This document shows, in pieces, positions 29,423 through 39,338 of a stretch of DNA of 64,000 bases. Below the pieces are notes generated by a model that was not told the origin of the DNA, did no database searches, and saw only the letters and a list, made by a program, of their open reading frames with translations. The DNA is taken from positions 2,557,001 to 2,621,000 of the forward strand of contig NZ_CP016447.1 in assembly GCF_001714725.1 (NCBI RefSeq), given 5' to 3'. Origin of the DNA: Acidovorax sp. RAC01. Its GTDB lineage: Bacteria > Pseudomonadota > Gammaproteobacteria > Burkholderiales > Burkholderiaceae_C. Position 1 is the stretch's first letter. Each line of letters starts with the position of its first letter. The translations under genes and the position numbers were made by a program.

Positions 29423-29424
29423 TC

Positions 29425-30717
29425 ATGAAAATATTGATCCAGAACGGCCGTGTGATCGACCCCGCCTCGGGCCTTGACCAGACCTGCGACATCGCCGTGG
29501 CGGCCGGGCGCATCGTGGGGCTGAACCGCACGCCGGCCGACTTTGCGCCGGCGCGGGTGATTGACGCCAGCGGCTGCATCGTGCTGCCCGGCCTGGTGGA
29601 CCTGGCCGCACGCCTGCGCGAGCCCGGCCACGAGCATGAAGGCATGCTCGAATCCGAAATGGCCGCCGCGGTGGCCGGCGGCGTGACCAGCCTGGTCTGC
29701 CCGCCCGACACCGACCCGGTGCTCGACGAGCCCGGCCTGGTCGAAATGCTCAAGTTCCGCGCCGAGAAGCTGCACCAGTCGCGCCTGTTCCCGCTGGGTG
29801 CGCTCACCCGCAACCTGGCTGGCGAAGTGCTGACCGAGATGGCCGAGCTGACCGAATCCGGCTGCGTGGGCTTTGGCCAGGCCGAGGTGCCGCTGGCGAG
29901 CACGCAGGTCATGCAGCGCGCGCTGCAGTACGCGGCCACCTTTGGCTACACCGTGTGGCTGCGTCCGCAAGAGATGCACCTGGGCAAGGGCGTGGCCGCC
30001 AGCGGCCCACTGGCCACGCGGCTGGGCCTCTCGGGCGTGCCGGTGGCGGCAGAGACCATTGCGCTGCACACCATCTTTGAGCTGCTCAAGACCACCGGTG
30101 CTCGCGTGCACCTGTGCCGCATCAGCAGCGCTGCGGGCGTGGAGCTGCTGCGCCGCGCCAAGGCCGAGGGCCTGAAGGTCACTGCCGATGTGAGCATCAA
30201 CTCGTTGCACCTCACCGATATCGACATCGGCTTTTTTGACAGCCGTGCCCGCCTGTCGCCGCCGCTGCGCCAGCAGCGCGACCGCGATGCACTCAACGCC
30301 GCGCTGGCCGACGGCACCATCGATGCACTGGTGTCAGACCACAACCCTGTGGACGAAGACGCCAAGACCCTTCCGTTTGCCGAAGCAGAGCCGGGCGCCA
30401 CCGGCCTGGAGCTGTTGCTCAGCCTGGCGTTGAAGTGGTCACAGGACAGCGGCATTCCGCTGCAGCGCGCCATGGCCGTCGTCACGTCGGAGCCCGCACG
30501 CGTGCTGGGCAACGCCCTGGGCACGCTGCAGGCCAGCGTGGGCCAGATCGTGGAAGGCGGCGTGGGCGACCTGTGCATTTTTGACCCGCACGCCGCGTGG
30601 ACGGTGCAGGCCGACGCCCTGCGCAGCCAGGGCAAGCACACGCCATTTTCCGGCTATGAAGTGCCTGGCCAGGTCCGCACGACGCTGGTGGGTGGCCAGG
30701 TGGCCTTTGACCGGTAG
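29425..30717 (+). CDS. pyrC: Non-catalytic dihydroorotase-like subunit PyrC' (PyrX type)
   Basis: A 430-residue amidohydrolase-fold protein of the multifunctional-complex dihydroorotase type. The first metal motif, normally DxHxHxRxPG, reads DLAARLREPG at residues 59-68, so both zinc His residues are gone (Ala61, Arg63). The later His-containing strand reads SINSLHLTD instead of the usual PHHLxLTD. The Asp of SDHNPVDED is kept. In Pseudomonas the same kind of inactive PyrC is needed structurally for a dodecameric aspartate transcarbamoylase. I infer that role here. A true dihydroorotase must be encoded elsewhere. It has no recognisable ribosome-binding site because a repeat element abuts the ATG. 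Confidence 0.85.
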   Translation: MKILIQNGRVIDPASGLDQTCDIAVAAGRIVGLNRTPADFAPARVIDASGCIVLPGLVDLAARLREPGHEHEGMLESEMAAAVAGGVTSLVCPPDTDPVLDEPGLVEMLKFRAEKLHQSRLFPLGALTRNLAGEVLTEMAELTESGCVGFGQAEVPLASTQVMQRALQYAATFGYTVWLRPQEMHLGKGVAASGPLATRLGLSGVPVAAETIALHTIFELLKTTGARVHLCRISSAAGVELLRRAKAEGLKVTADVSINSLHLTDIDIGFFDSRARLSPPLRQQRDRDALNAALADGTIDALVSDHNPVDEDAKTLPFAEAEPGATGLELLLSLALKWSQDSGIPLQRAMAVVTSEPARVLGNALGTLQASVGQIVEGGVGDLCIFDPHAAWTVQADALRSQGKHTPFSGYEVPGQVRTTLVGGQVAFDR

Positions 30718-30828
30718 CGTGGTGCGCGTCTTGGCCTTGGTGCAGGTTGCCGGGGGCGAACCTTGTCGCGCGGCAGCCATCACCGGGGTGGCACGCGTCC
30801 GCATCGCGGTTGACCAACTCTGCAGGGC

Positions 30829-31572
30829 ATGGGCATGAAGCATCTGCGCGCGTGCTGGCGCTTGCTGCGCCTGCTGGGGCACATCGGCAAGGGGCTTTGG
30901 ATCGTGGCGCTGCGGTTTCCGGCGCTGCCCCCTGACCAGCAGCATGCCCATGTGCAGGCCTGGTCGGTGCAATTGCTCGCCCACGCAGGCATCCAGCTGC
31001 GCATTGAAGGCCGTCCGCCGTTGACAGGGCCGGTGATGCTGGTGGCCAACCATCTTTCATGGCTGGACATCCCGGTGATGCACGCTGCGCGTCACTGCCG
31101 TTTTGTCTCCAAATCGGACGTACAGGGCTGGCCGCTGATCGGTACTTTGGCCACGGCAGCGGGCACCCTGTACATCGAGCGCAGCTCGCGCCGCGATGCG
31201 CTGCGCATGGTGCGCTCGATGCAGGAAGCGCTGGAGCGCGGCGAGGTGCTGGCCGTGTTCCCGGAAGGCACCACGGGCGACGGTCGAGCGATGCTGCCGT
31301 TTCATGCCAACCTGCTGCAGGCTGCGGTGATGGCTGGCGCGCCAGTGCAGCCGGTAGGCCTGCGATTTGCCGACCAGGCCACAGGCGCCACCAGCTTTGC
31401 GCCCAGCTACATTGGTGACGAAACGCTGGTGGGGTCCATCTGGCGCACGCTGTGTGCGCCCCCCATCGAGGCGGTGGTGCACTATGGCGTGCCCGAGGTG
31501 GCCGACGGCCGCGACCGCCGTGCCTGGGCCCAGCACCTGCACGCCGTGGTGGATAGGTTGCGGCAGGCCTGA
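30829..31572 (+). CDS. plsC: 1-acyl-sn-glycerol-3-phosphate acyltransferase family protein
   Basis: A 247-residue PlsC-family acyltransferase. The catalytic NHLSWLD (His75, Asp80) and the phosphate-binding FPEGTT (144-149) are both present, with an N-terminal hydrophobic helix (about 19-33). It transfers an acyl chain to lysophosphatidate or a related lysolipid at the inner membrane. A second ATG two codons downstream (30835) has better spacing from the AGGG box and may be the real start. It follows pyrC' by about 110 bases and is probably the last gene of that run. Confidence 0.88.
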   Translation: MGMKHLRACWRLLRLLGHIGKGLWIVALRFPALPPDQQHAHVQAWSVQLLAHAGIQLRIEGRPPLTGPVMLVANHLSWLDIPVMHAARHCRFVSKSDVQGWPLIGTLATAAGTLYIERSSRRDALRMVRSMQEALERGEVLAVFPEGTTGDGRAMLPFHANLLQAAVMAGAPVQPVGLRFADQATGATSFAPSYIGDETLVGSIWRTLCAPPIEAVVHYGVPEVADGRDRRAWAQHLHAVVDRLRQA

Positions 31573-31845
31573 CGCCGTTGCGCGGGTCCGGACTCGCGTG
31601 GCCACGTTGTGAGTCGGTGCCGGCTTTGGTGAGCCTGTGGTTGCTGCGGTGTGCCTTTTGAGGTGTGCCTTTCAGGCACTCCGCCGCCGGGCCGGCTGCC
31701 CAAGGGGGCGGCCGCAAAGCACAAAGCCCTGTGCATGCTCCCGTTTCCCCGTACGGCCCACAATGTGTTTCCTCCAGGGGCGTCACGCCCCCGGGGTGTC
31801 GCGCGTGTTGCGTCTTCCACCCGTTGCTTCCCGGCCGATCCACCG

Positions 31846-34071
31846 ATGCCGTTCACTCCTTTGCCCGTTGTATTGCCTTCGCAAGGCCTTCGCACGCTGT
31901 GCCCGCCACCCCGGGGTGCGGGCTTGCGCAGCGCGTCATCGGCGTTGGCGGCAGTCGCCGCCTTGCTCGCTGCCTTCTCCACGACAGGTGTCTTCGCGGC
32001 GGATGGCGTACCGGACGGCGGCGCGCTGGCACCCGTGGTCGTCACCGGCGGGAGCGGCTGGCGCAGCGGCTGGCTGTCGCCGGGTTCGGTCGATGTGGTC
32101 GATGGCGAGGAACTGCGCGCCGGGCAGCTGCAGGTCAATCTCTCGGAAGGGCTGGGCCGTGTGCCTGGACTGGTGGTGAGAAACCGCAACAACTACGCGC
32201 AGGACCTGCAGATCTCTGTGCGCGGTTTTGGCGCCCGGGCACCATTTGGTGTGCGCGGTGTGCGTTTGTATGTGGACGGCATTCCCGCGACGGCGCCCGA
32301 TGGCCAGGGCCAGGTGGCGCATTTCCCGCTGGGCAGTGCCGACCGCATCGAGGTGGTGCGCGGCCCGTTTTCGGTGCTCTATGGCGCATCGGCCGGCGGC
32401 GTGGTGGCGCTGTACACGCAAGACGGCCAGCGCCCGGGCGAGTGGCGCAGCGGCCTGGCAGCCGGTGCCGATGGCCTGTGGCGGCTGTCCACCCAGGTCA
32501 GCGGGCAAACGGGTACCGGCGCCACGCCCGGCTGGTCATACACGCTGGAAGCCAGCCGCTTTGCCACCGACGGGCAGCGGCCGCAGTCGGCGGCATCGCG
32601 CAGCACGGCCAACCTCAAGCTGTCGCGCACCGACGAGCAGGGCGGCCGCACCGTGCTGGTCTACAACCAGCACACCAGCCGCGCGCAAGACCCGCTGGGC
32701 CTGACCCGTGCCGAGTGGGCTGCCGACCCCGGCGGCACCACGTCCGCCGCCACGCTCTTCAACACGCGCAAGACCGTGGGGCAGAGCCAGCTGGGGCTGG
32801 CGTGGGAGCAACCCCTGGGCCAGGGGCACCGGCTGGAACTGATGCTGTACGGCGGCGAGCGCGATGTAGTGCAGTTCCAGGCCATTCCGGTGGCTGCGCA
32901 GCAGCCGGCGGGCAGCGCGGGCGGGTTGATCGACCTGGCACGCCAGTACGGCGGCATGAATGCCCGCTGGCGCCTGGAGCGCAGTGTGGAGGGCGGTGAC
33001 CTTAGCCTGGTGGCCGGGCTGGCCGCCGATGTGCAGAGCGAGGACCGCCGCGGTTATGAGAACTTTGCGGGTACTGAACTGGGCGTGCAGGGCCGCCTGC
33101 GGCGCGACGAGACCAACCGTGCCAGCACCGCCGATCCGTATGTGCAGGCGCAGTGGCGCACGGCTGCGACCACGCTCACGGCGGGGTTGCGGCATTCCGG
33201 CGTGCGGTTCGCATCGGCCGACCGCTATGTGGCGCCCGCCAACCCCGACGACAGCGGGGCGGTGCGCTACAGCGGCCTGAGCCCCATGCTGGGTGTGCGC
33301 CGCGAGCTCACGCCCGGGCTGCAGGCCTTTGCCAGCGTGGGGCGCGGGTTCGAGACCCCCACGCTCAACGAGGTGGCCTACCGCACCTCAGGCCAGACCG
33401 GGCTGAATGCCGCGCTGACCGCATCGCGCAGCCTGAGCGCCGAGATGGGCCTGCGAGGCCGCCACGGCGGCGGGCAGTGGAGCGCCACGCTGTTTGAAAC
33501 CCGCACGCGCGACGAGATCGTGGTGCTTTCCAACACCGGCGGCCGGTCTACCTTTCAGAACGCGGGGCGCACGCGACGCCAGGGGCTGGAGCTGGCCGGT
33601 GTGTGGCAGTGGGGGCCGGTGACGGTGACACCTGCCTTCACCTGGATGGACGCGCATTACCGCGACGGCTTTCGCACCTGCACCGCCGCGCCGTGCGCCA
33701 GCCCCTCGGTGCCGGTGGCCGCGGGCAACCGCCTGCCCGGGCTGGCGCGGCAGCAGGCTTACCTGCAACTGGCCTGGGAGCCGGGCTGGGCAGGCACCGT
33801 GGTCACGCTGGAGGCCACCCACACGGGCCGCATGGCGGTCAACGATGCCAACACCGAGTTCGCGCCCGCCAGCACGCTGGTCAACCTGGGGCTGCGCCTG
33901 GAACAAAAGCTGGGTGCGTGGACGCTGCGCGAGTTCGTGCGCATCGACAACGCCACCAATCGGCGCCCTGTGGGCTCGGTCATCGTCAACGAGGGCAATG
34001 GCCGCTTCTACGAGCCTGGGGGCCGGCGTGCGGCCTTTGTGGGCGTGGAGCTGGCCCGGCCGCTCTGGTAG
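31846..34071 (+). CDS. TonB-dependent outer-membrane receptor
   Basis: A protein of 741 residues. A signal peptide ends near VFAADG; a possible TonB box APVVVTG follows. The plug domain has SVRGFGARAPFGVRGVRLYVDGIPAT and the IEVVRGPFSVLYGASAGGVV block. The rest is a 22-strand-type barrel with alternating aromatic residues, ending in ELARPLW. A Cys pair (CTAAPC) sits in a late extracellular loop. Position next to an iron-type ABC transporter suggests ferric-chelate uptake, but the ligand is not determined. The ATG at 31846 was chosen because it sits just ahead of the signal sequence; the open frame further upstream is not protein-like. Confidence 0.9.
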   Translation: MPFTPLPVVLPSQGLRTLCPPPRGAGLRSASSALAAVAALLAAFSTTGVFAADGVPDGGALAPVVVTGGSGWRSGWLSPGSVDVVDGEELRAGQLQVNLSEGLGRVPGLVVRNRNNYAQDLQISVRGFGARAPFGVRGVRLYVDGIPATAPDGQGQVAHFPLGSADRIEVVRGPFSVLYGASAGGVVALYTQDGQRPGEWRSGLAAGADGLWRLSTQVSGQTGTGATPGWSYTLEASRFATDGQRPQSAASRSTANLKLSRTDEQGGRTVLVYNQHTSRAQDPLGLTRAEWAADPGGTTSAATLFNTRKTVGQSQLGLAWEQPLGQGHRLELMLYGGERDVVQFQAIPVAAQQPAGSAGGLIDLARQYGGMNARWRLERSVEGGDLSLVAGLAADVQSEDRRGYENFAGTELGVQGRLRRDETNRASTADPYVQAQWRTAATTLTAGLRHSGVRFASADRYVAPANPDDSGAVRYSGLSPMLGVRRELTPGLQAFASVGRGFETPTLNEVAYRTSGQTGLNAALTASRSLSAEMGLRGRHGGGQWSATLFETRTRDEIVVLSNTGGRSTFQNAGRTRRQGLELAGVWQWGPVTVTPAFTWMDAHYRDGFRTCTAAPCASPSVPVAAGNRLPGLARQQAYLQLAWEPGWAGTVVTLEATHTGRMAVNDANTEFAPASTLVNLGLRLEQKLGAWTLREFVRIDNATNRRPVGSVIVNEGNGRFYEPGGRRAAFVGVELARPLW

Positions 34072-34102
34072 CTGCGCTGAAACGGTCAGCGGTGCCGCGG
34101 CG

Positions 34103-35185
<1,083 letters not shown>

Positions 35186-35207
35186 TGCATTTTAGGCGGG
35201 TGTTCTG

Positions 35208-35226
35208 AATGCTTAAAATTCGCATT
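35208..35226. promoter_or_regulatory. Fur-box-like site between fbpC and fbpB
   Basis: AATGCTTAAAATTCGCATT is a 19-base, partly palindromic element with outer arms AATGC/GCATT. It agrees with the classic Fur box at about 13 of 19 positions, and a further GCATT hexamer follows (TTGCATTC). It lies in the AT-rich middle of the 112-base divergent region and could repress both genes when iron is plentiful. Confidence 0.6.
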
Positions 35227-35297
35227 TGCATTCCTGAGCGCTGCGTGGCACCTGCCAGCGGCCGGCATGCGTCCTGTTCCCTGCCGAGCCTTCCCCC

Positions 35298-36920
35298 TTG
35301 CGCCCCATCTCCATCGCCTTTCGCACCGTGCTGCTGATCCTGTTCGCGGGATTCCTGGCGCTGCCCGTGCTGGCCGTGCTGGCATCGTGGCTGCCCTGGG
35401 GCCAGGGCGACGGTCAGGCCGGGCAGATCCTGCGCGAAATGGCGGCTACCGTGCTGCCGCGCTATGCGGGCACCACGCTGTGGCTGGCGCTGCTGGTGGC
35501 GGCGGGCGCAGCGGTGGTGGGCACCTGCACCGCGGCGGCGGTCACGCTGTTTGATTTTCCGGGCCGGCGCACGTTTGAATGGCTGCTGCTGCTGCCGCTG
35601 GCCATGCCCGCCTATGTCACGGCGTATGCGTACACCGATTTCCTGCAGTTCAGCGGGCCGCTGCAGGTCGGCCTGCGCAGCACCTTCGGGCTGGAGGGGC
35701 GCGTGCTGCCCGAGATCCGCAGCCTGGGTGGGGCGGTGTGGGTGTTCATCTTCAGCCTGTACCCGTATGTGTACCTGCTGGCGCGCACCGCGCTGGGCGA
35801 GCGCGCCGCGCACCTGATGGAGGCCGCCCGCCTGCTGGGCGCGCCGCTGCCGCGCCGCATTCGTGCCGTGGCGTTGCCGCTGGCGCGCCCGGCCGTGGCC
35901 GCCGGTGTAGCCCTCGTGCTCATGGAAACCCTGGCCGACTTCGGCGTCTCCAGCTACTTCGGCATCCAGACCTTTACCACCGGCATCTACAAGGCCTGGC
36001 TGTCCATGGACAACCGGCTGGCTGCCGCGCAGCTGGCCACCATGCTGCTGGTGGTCGTGCTGATGCTGCTGCACCTGGAGCAGCGCGCCCAGCAGCGCAT
36101 GCGCTTTGCCACCGGCGGCGGGCGGGCGGGCTCGGCCGAGGCGCAGCCGCTGGCGCTGCGGGGCGGGCGCCGCTGGCTGGCCTGGGCCGTCTGCGCCTTG
36201 CCAGTGCTCATGGGTTTTGTGGCCCCCGTGGCCTTCATGCTGCGGCCGCTGGCGGCCGACTGGTCGGCCCTGCCGTGGGAGCGCTTCATGGAATGGGCCT
36301 GGCACAGCGTGCGCCTGGGCGGCATCACGGCCACGCTGGCCGTGCTAGCGGCCCTGACGCTGGCCTTTGCCCTGCGCCGCCGTCCTGATCCGGTCACCCG
36401 CGGCGTGGTGCGGCTGGCCAGCCTGGGCTACGCCGTACCGGGCGCGGTGATCGTGGTGGGGCTGCTGCTGCCGGTGGGCTGGCTCCAGGCGGCGGTGCCG
36501 CACTGGGGTGTGGGCGCCCTCGTCACTGCCACCAGCTTTGGCATCGTGTGGGCCTACCTGGTGCGCTTTTGCGCCGTGGCGCTGCAGTCGGTCAACAGCG
36601 GTTACGCGCGTATTCCGGCCAGTCTGGATGACTCGGCCCGCATGCTGGGCGTGGGCAGCGTGGGCCTGATGTCGCGCGTGCACTGGCCGCTGCTCAAGCG
36701 CTCCACCGCCGCAGCCGCGCTGCTGGTGTTTGTGGATGTGATGAAGGAGCTGCCCGCCACCATGGTGCTGCGCCCCTTCAACAGCGACACGCTGGCGGTG
36801 GTGGCCTACCAGCTGGCGCGCGACGAGCGCCTGGGCGAGGCGGCCCTTCCATCGCTGGCGCTGGTGGCGGTGGGGCTGGTGCCGGTGATCCTGCTGAGCC
36901 GCACCTTGCGCAGCCGGTGA
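35298..36920 (+). CDS. fbpB: Iron(III)-type ABC transporter permease FbpB
   Basis: A 540-residue permease with about twelve membrane helices and two binding-protein-dependent permease domains. The first EAA-type loop is EAARLLGAPLPRRIRAVALP and the second is DSARMLGVGSVGLMSRVHWP. The segment FGVSSYFGIQTFTTGIYKAW is a hallmark of the FbpB/SfuB ferric-ion family. It moves iron across the inner membrane with FbpC. The start is TTG at 35298, the only start-type codon ahead of the first helix in this frame; no ribosome-binding site is evident, so this is uncertain by a few codons. The periplasmic iron-binding protein is not in the window. Confidence 0.9.
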   Translation: MRPISIAFRTVLLILFAGFLALPVLAVLASWLPWGQGDGQAGQILREMAATVLPRYAGTTLWLALLVAAGAAVVGTCTAAAVTLFDFPGRRTFEWLLLLPLAMPAYVTAYAYTDFLQFSGPLQVGLRSTFGLEGRVLPEIRSLGGAVWVFIFSLYPYVYLLARTALGERAAHLMEAARLLGAPLPRRIRAVALPLARPAVAAGVALVLMETLADFGVSSYFGIQTFTTGIYKAWLSMDNRLAAAQLATMLLVVVLMLLHLEQRAQQRMRFATGGGRAGSAEAQPLALRGGRRWLAWAVCALPVLMGFVAPVAFMLRPLAADWSALPWERFMEWAWHSVRLGGITATLAVLAALTLAFALRRRPDPVTRGVVRLASLGYAVPGAVIVVGLLLPVGWLQAAVPHWGVGALVTATSFGIVWAYLVRFCAVALQSVNSGYARIPASLDDSARMLGVGSVGLMSRVHWPLLKRSTAAAALLVFVDVMKELPATMVLRPFNSDTLAVVAYQLARDERLGEAALPSLALVAVGLVPVILLSRTLRSR

Positions 36921-36931
36921 TCCGGCAGCGC

Positions 36932-37003
36932 TGAATTCAAGACAAAAAACCAGTCCAGGGCTTGATCCGTATCATTTTATTGCTATTCAATAAATAGCAT
37001 CTG
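36932..37003 (+). repeat. Intergenic repeat family, copy 5
   Basis: Reads TTCAAGACAAAAAACCAGTC, CAGGGCTTGATCCG and then TATTGCTATTCAATAAATAG. It starts about 12 bases after the fbpB stop and occupies the gap before the convergent small secreted gene. Confidence 0.65.
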
Positions 37004-37035
37004 GCGGTGGGTGCGGTAAAACGAATCCCGCAATG

Positions 37036-37058
37036 AAAAAGCCGCCCTGCGGCGGCTT
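37036..37058 (-). terminator. Rho-independent terminator of the small secreted protein gene
   Basis: Stem AAGCCGCC/GGCGGCTT with a four-base loop. On the minus strand it is followed by a run of T residues. It starts about 20 bases after the stop codon of the small secreted protein. Confidence 0.8.
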
Positions 37059-37077
37059 GCGGATGACCCTGGTGGGC

Positions 37078-37395
37078 TCACTCGCTCCAGTCGGAATGCT
37101 TCTCGCAGACCTTGTTGGTTTCCTTGCCCTTGCGCGTTTCGGCAAAGCGCACCAGGTTGCCCTTGAAGTCGTCCGGCGTTTCGTTCCACATGCAGGTGCA
37201 CCAGGCCTGTGCCTTGGTCTGGCCGCGCACGGGGCTGGGTTCGTTGCCGCCTTCGTACAGGCGGTCTGCGTACACCAGGCACTGGGCATATTGCATGTCG
37301 CCCATGGGCGGGCGGTTGTAGCCGCCCTGTGCGAACGCGGCGGTGGTGGCGGTCAGCGCAAGGACTGCGGCTGCAAAGGCGTGGATTTTCATCAT
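37078..37395 (-). CDS. Small secreted four-cysteine protein, function unknown
   Basis: A 105-residue protein with a clear signal peptide (MMKIHAFAAAVLALTATTAAFA, cleavage near residue 22). The mature part of about 83 residues has four Cys: Cys39, the CTC pair Cys66/Cys68, and Cys97. It is otherwise polar, with conserved-looking QAWCTCMWNETPDDFKGNL. I do not recognise the family. It probably folds in the periplasm with disulfides. A GGGAGA box lies 6 bases before the ATG and a strong terminator follows, so it is its own transcription unit. Confidence 0.75.
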   Translation of the reverse strand: MMKIHAFAAAVLALTATTAAFAQGGYNRPPMGDMQYAQCLVYADRLYEGGNEPSPVRGQTKAQAWCTCMWNETPDDFKGNLVRFAETRKGKETNKVCEKHSDWSE

Positions 37396-37592
37396 GGTGT
37401 GTCTCCCGGGGAGAGCTTGTGCGTTGGGTGGGCTGGCTGGACGGCAGGGGCTGCCATCGGCGTTGCGGCCCTTTGGGCCGTTTCGCTGCCGAGGCAGGCC
37501 CAGTGTAACGATGCGCAACCGAATCGGCGACGAAAACAGGGACGGCGTGCCACATGCGTTGTGTCGGCCCGCCTGCCTGGCCCAGGCGAGCG

Positions 37593-39338
37593 TCAGGCGG
37601 CGGGCTGGCGGGGCAGGCTGAGCGTGAACCGCGCGCCCTCGCCCACCTGCGACTGCACGGTGAGGGTGCCGCCCATCAGCGCCGCCAGTGCGCGCGACAG
37701 GGCCAGGCCCAGGCCCGTGCCGCCGTGCTGGTAGCTCACGCGGTCGTTGCCCTGGCGAAATTTCTCGAAGATGGTTTCGTGCAGGTGCGCCGGGATGCCG
37801 GGGCCTGAGTCGACCACATGAAAGCGCACCGCGTCGGGCGTGGCATCCACTTCAATGCGGACGGTGCCGGTGTCGGTGAACTTCATCGCGTTGGACAGCA
37901 GGTTGTTGAGCACCTGCTTGAGCCGGAGGCCATCGCACAGCAGCGATTCGGGCACGGCAGGGTCGATGTGCACGGTCAGCGCCAGCTGCTTGTTGGCGGC
38001 GGTGATGGCGAAGAAGTCGGCGGTGGACTGCACGGCCTCGGCCACGTTCTGCAGGGTGGGGGTGTGCGGCATGGCCCCCGCCTCCACCTTGGCCAGGTCC
38101 AGGATTTCGGTGAGCAGGCTGTTGAGGTGGTCGGCCGCCTTGCGGATCAGCCCGGCCTGTTCCTTGAAGCGCGGCTGCTCCAGGCGCATCTCCATCAGCT
38201 CCGAAAACCCGCGGATGCTGGTCAGCGGCGTGCGCAGCTCGTGCGAGATGGCGGCCAGAAACTCCGTCTTGGCCTGGCTGGCGGACTGGGCCTGGGCCTC
38301 GCTGGCCCGCAGGGCCGCGTTGGTGCGTTCGAGCTTGCCCACGCTGCGCAGGAAGACGATGGCAGCCCAGATCACCGACAGGCTGAACAGCGCCGTGGTG
38401 AACACGGCCACGTTGCGGCTGCCGCGCCACTCCTGCATGGCCTCGTCGGTTCCGGTGGCTACAAACGTGAGCAGCGGGTACGCGCCCACGCGCCGGTAGG
38501 CGAAGATGCGTTCCACGCCGTCGAGCGGACTTTGCCGCACATAGTGGCCGCTCTCGCCCCACTCGTCGCGCGGATCCGCCGCGTTGCGCGCCACCACGGC
38601 GCCGATGCCCATGCTTTTGCCGCCGATGACCCGCGCACGCACGGCCCGGTCGTCGCCCACAAGGTTCACCACACCGGTTTCGCCCAGCTGCACCCGCCGG
38701 TACAAGTCTTCGAAATAATCCGGGTTCACCGATGCCACCACGATGCCCGCCAGCGGCCCCGTGCCGTCGGAGATGCGGCGCGACAGCTGGATGGTGGCCT
38801 TGCGCGACACCTTGCCCACCACCGCTTTGCCTACAAACAGGCCGCCGGCCGTGGTTTGCTCTTTTTCGGCCTGCAGCGGCTGCTCGCGCAGGTGCACCTT
38901 GACGTGCTCCCGTTCGGTCAGGTCCACATGGCCGGTTTTCTCGCCCGTGGGGTCGATGTTGCTCCCCACGAACCGGCCATCGGGGCCCACCAGCGAGAGC
39001 TGGGTCAGGATCTCGGGGGCCAGCCCGGTTTCGTTGGCCAGCCGCTTGAAATCAGCCTTGTCGAAGTCGTTGGCCAGCACTGCATCGCGCATGCGCAGCG
39101 TGGCCTGGTCTACCGTGGCCAGCACGCGCACCGTCTGCTCGGCCAGGATCAGCGCCAGATTGCTGTTTTGCCGCACCTGTGCATTCATCGCGTCCTGCCA
39201 CGTCACGCGCAGCACGGTCACCACGGCGGCCCAAGCCAGCAGCAGGCCCAGCGCCGTCCCCACCATCACCATGGTGCGCAGCGGCGGCACCCCCTGGGCT
39301 GCGTGTTGCGCAGGCTGGCCCGGGCCTGGTGTGTTCAT
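37593..39338 (-). CDS. Orphan sensor histidine kinase with periplasmic Cache-type sensor
   Basis: A 581-residue kinase. The first membrane helix is about residues 23-45, the second about 309-331. The roughly 260-residue periplasmic region between them has features of a double Cache (PAS-like) domain (DRAVRARVIGG, GVERIFAYRRVGAYPLL). A short coiled linker leads to the phosphorylation His366 in ISHELRTPLTSIRGF. The ATPase domain has NNLLSNAMKFT (N-box), VVDSGPGIP (G1) and GGTGLGLAL (G2). No response regulator is adjacent, so its partner is unknown. The C-terminus has no receiver. The ATG was chosen because it places the first helix near the N-terminus. Confidence 0.9.
   Translation of the reverse strand: MNTPGPGQPAQHAAQGVPPLRTMVMVGTALGLLLAWAAVVTVLRVTWQDAMNAQVRQNSNLALILAEQTVRVLATVDQATLRMRDAVLANDFDKADFKRLANETGLAPEILTQLSLVGPDGRFVGSNIDPTGEKTGHVDLTEREHVKVHLREQPLQAEKEQTTAGGLFVGKAVVGKVSRKATIQLSRRISDGTGPLAGIVVASVNPDYFEDLYRRVQLGETGVVNLVGDDRAVRARVIGGKSMGIGAVVARNAADPRDEWGESGHYVRQSPLDGVERIFAYRRVGAYPLLTFVATGTDEAMQEWRGSRNVAVFTTALFSLSVIWAAIVFLRSVGKLERTNAALRASEAQAQSASQAKTEFLAAISHELRTPLTSIRGFSELMEMRLEQPRFKEQAGLIRKAADHLNSLLTEILDLAKVEAGAMPHTPTLQNVAEAVQSTADFFAITAANKQLALTVHIDPAVPESLLCDGLRLKQVLNNLLSNAMKFTDTGTVRIEVDATPDAVRFHVVDSGPGIPAHLHETIFEKFRQGNDRVSYQHGGTGLGLALSRALAALMGGTLTVQSQVGEGARFTLSLPRQPAA

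Noticed and set aside
31573..31845. Possible riboswitch (cobalamin) ahead of the TonB receptor
   Set aside because: The gap is GC-rich, but I could not find the conserved B12-box or supporting helices.
31665..32999. Alternative frame within the TonB receptor
   Set aside because: Arg/Gly-rich shadow; the overlapping frame is a complete receptor with plug and barrel motifs.
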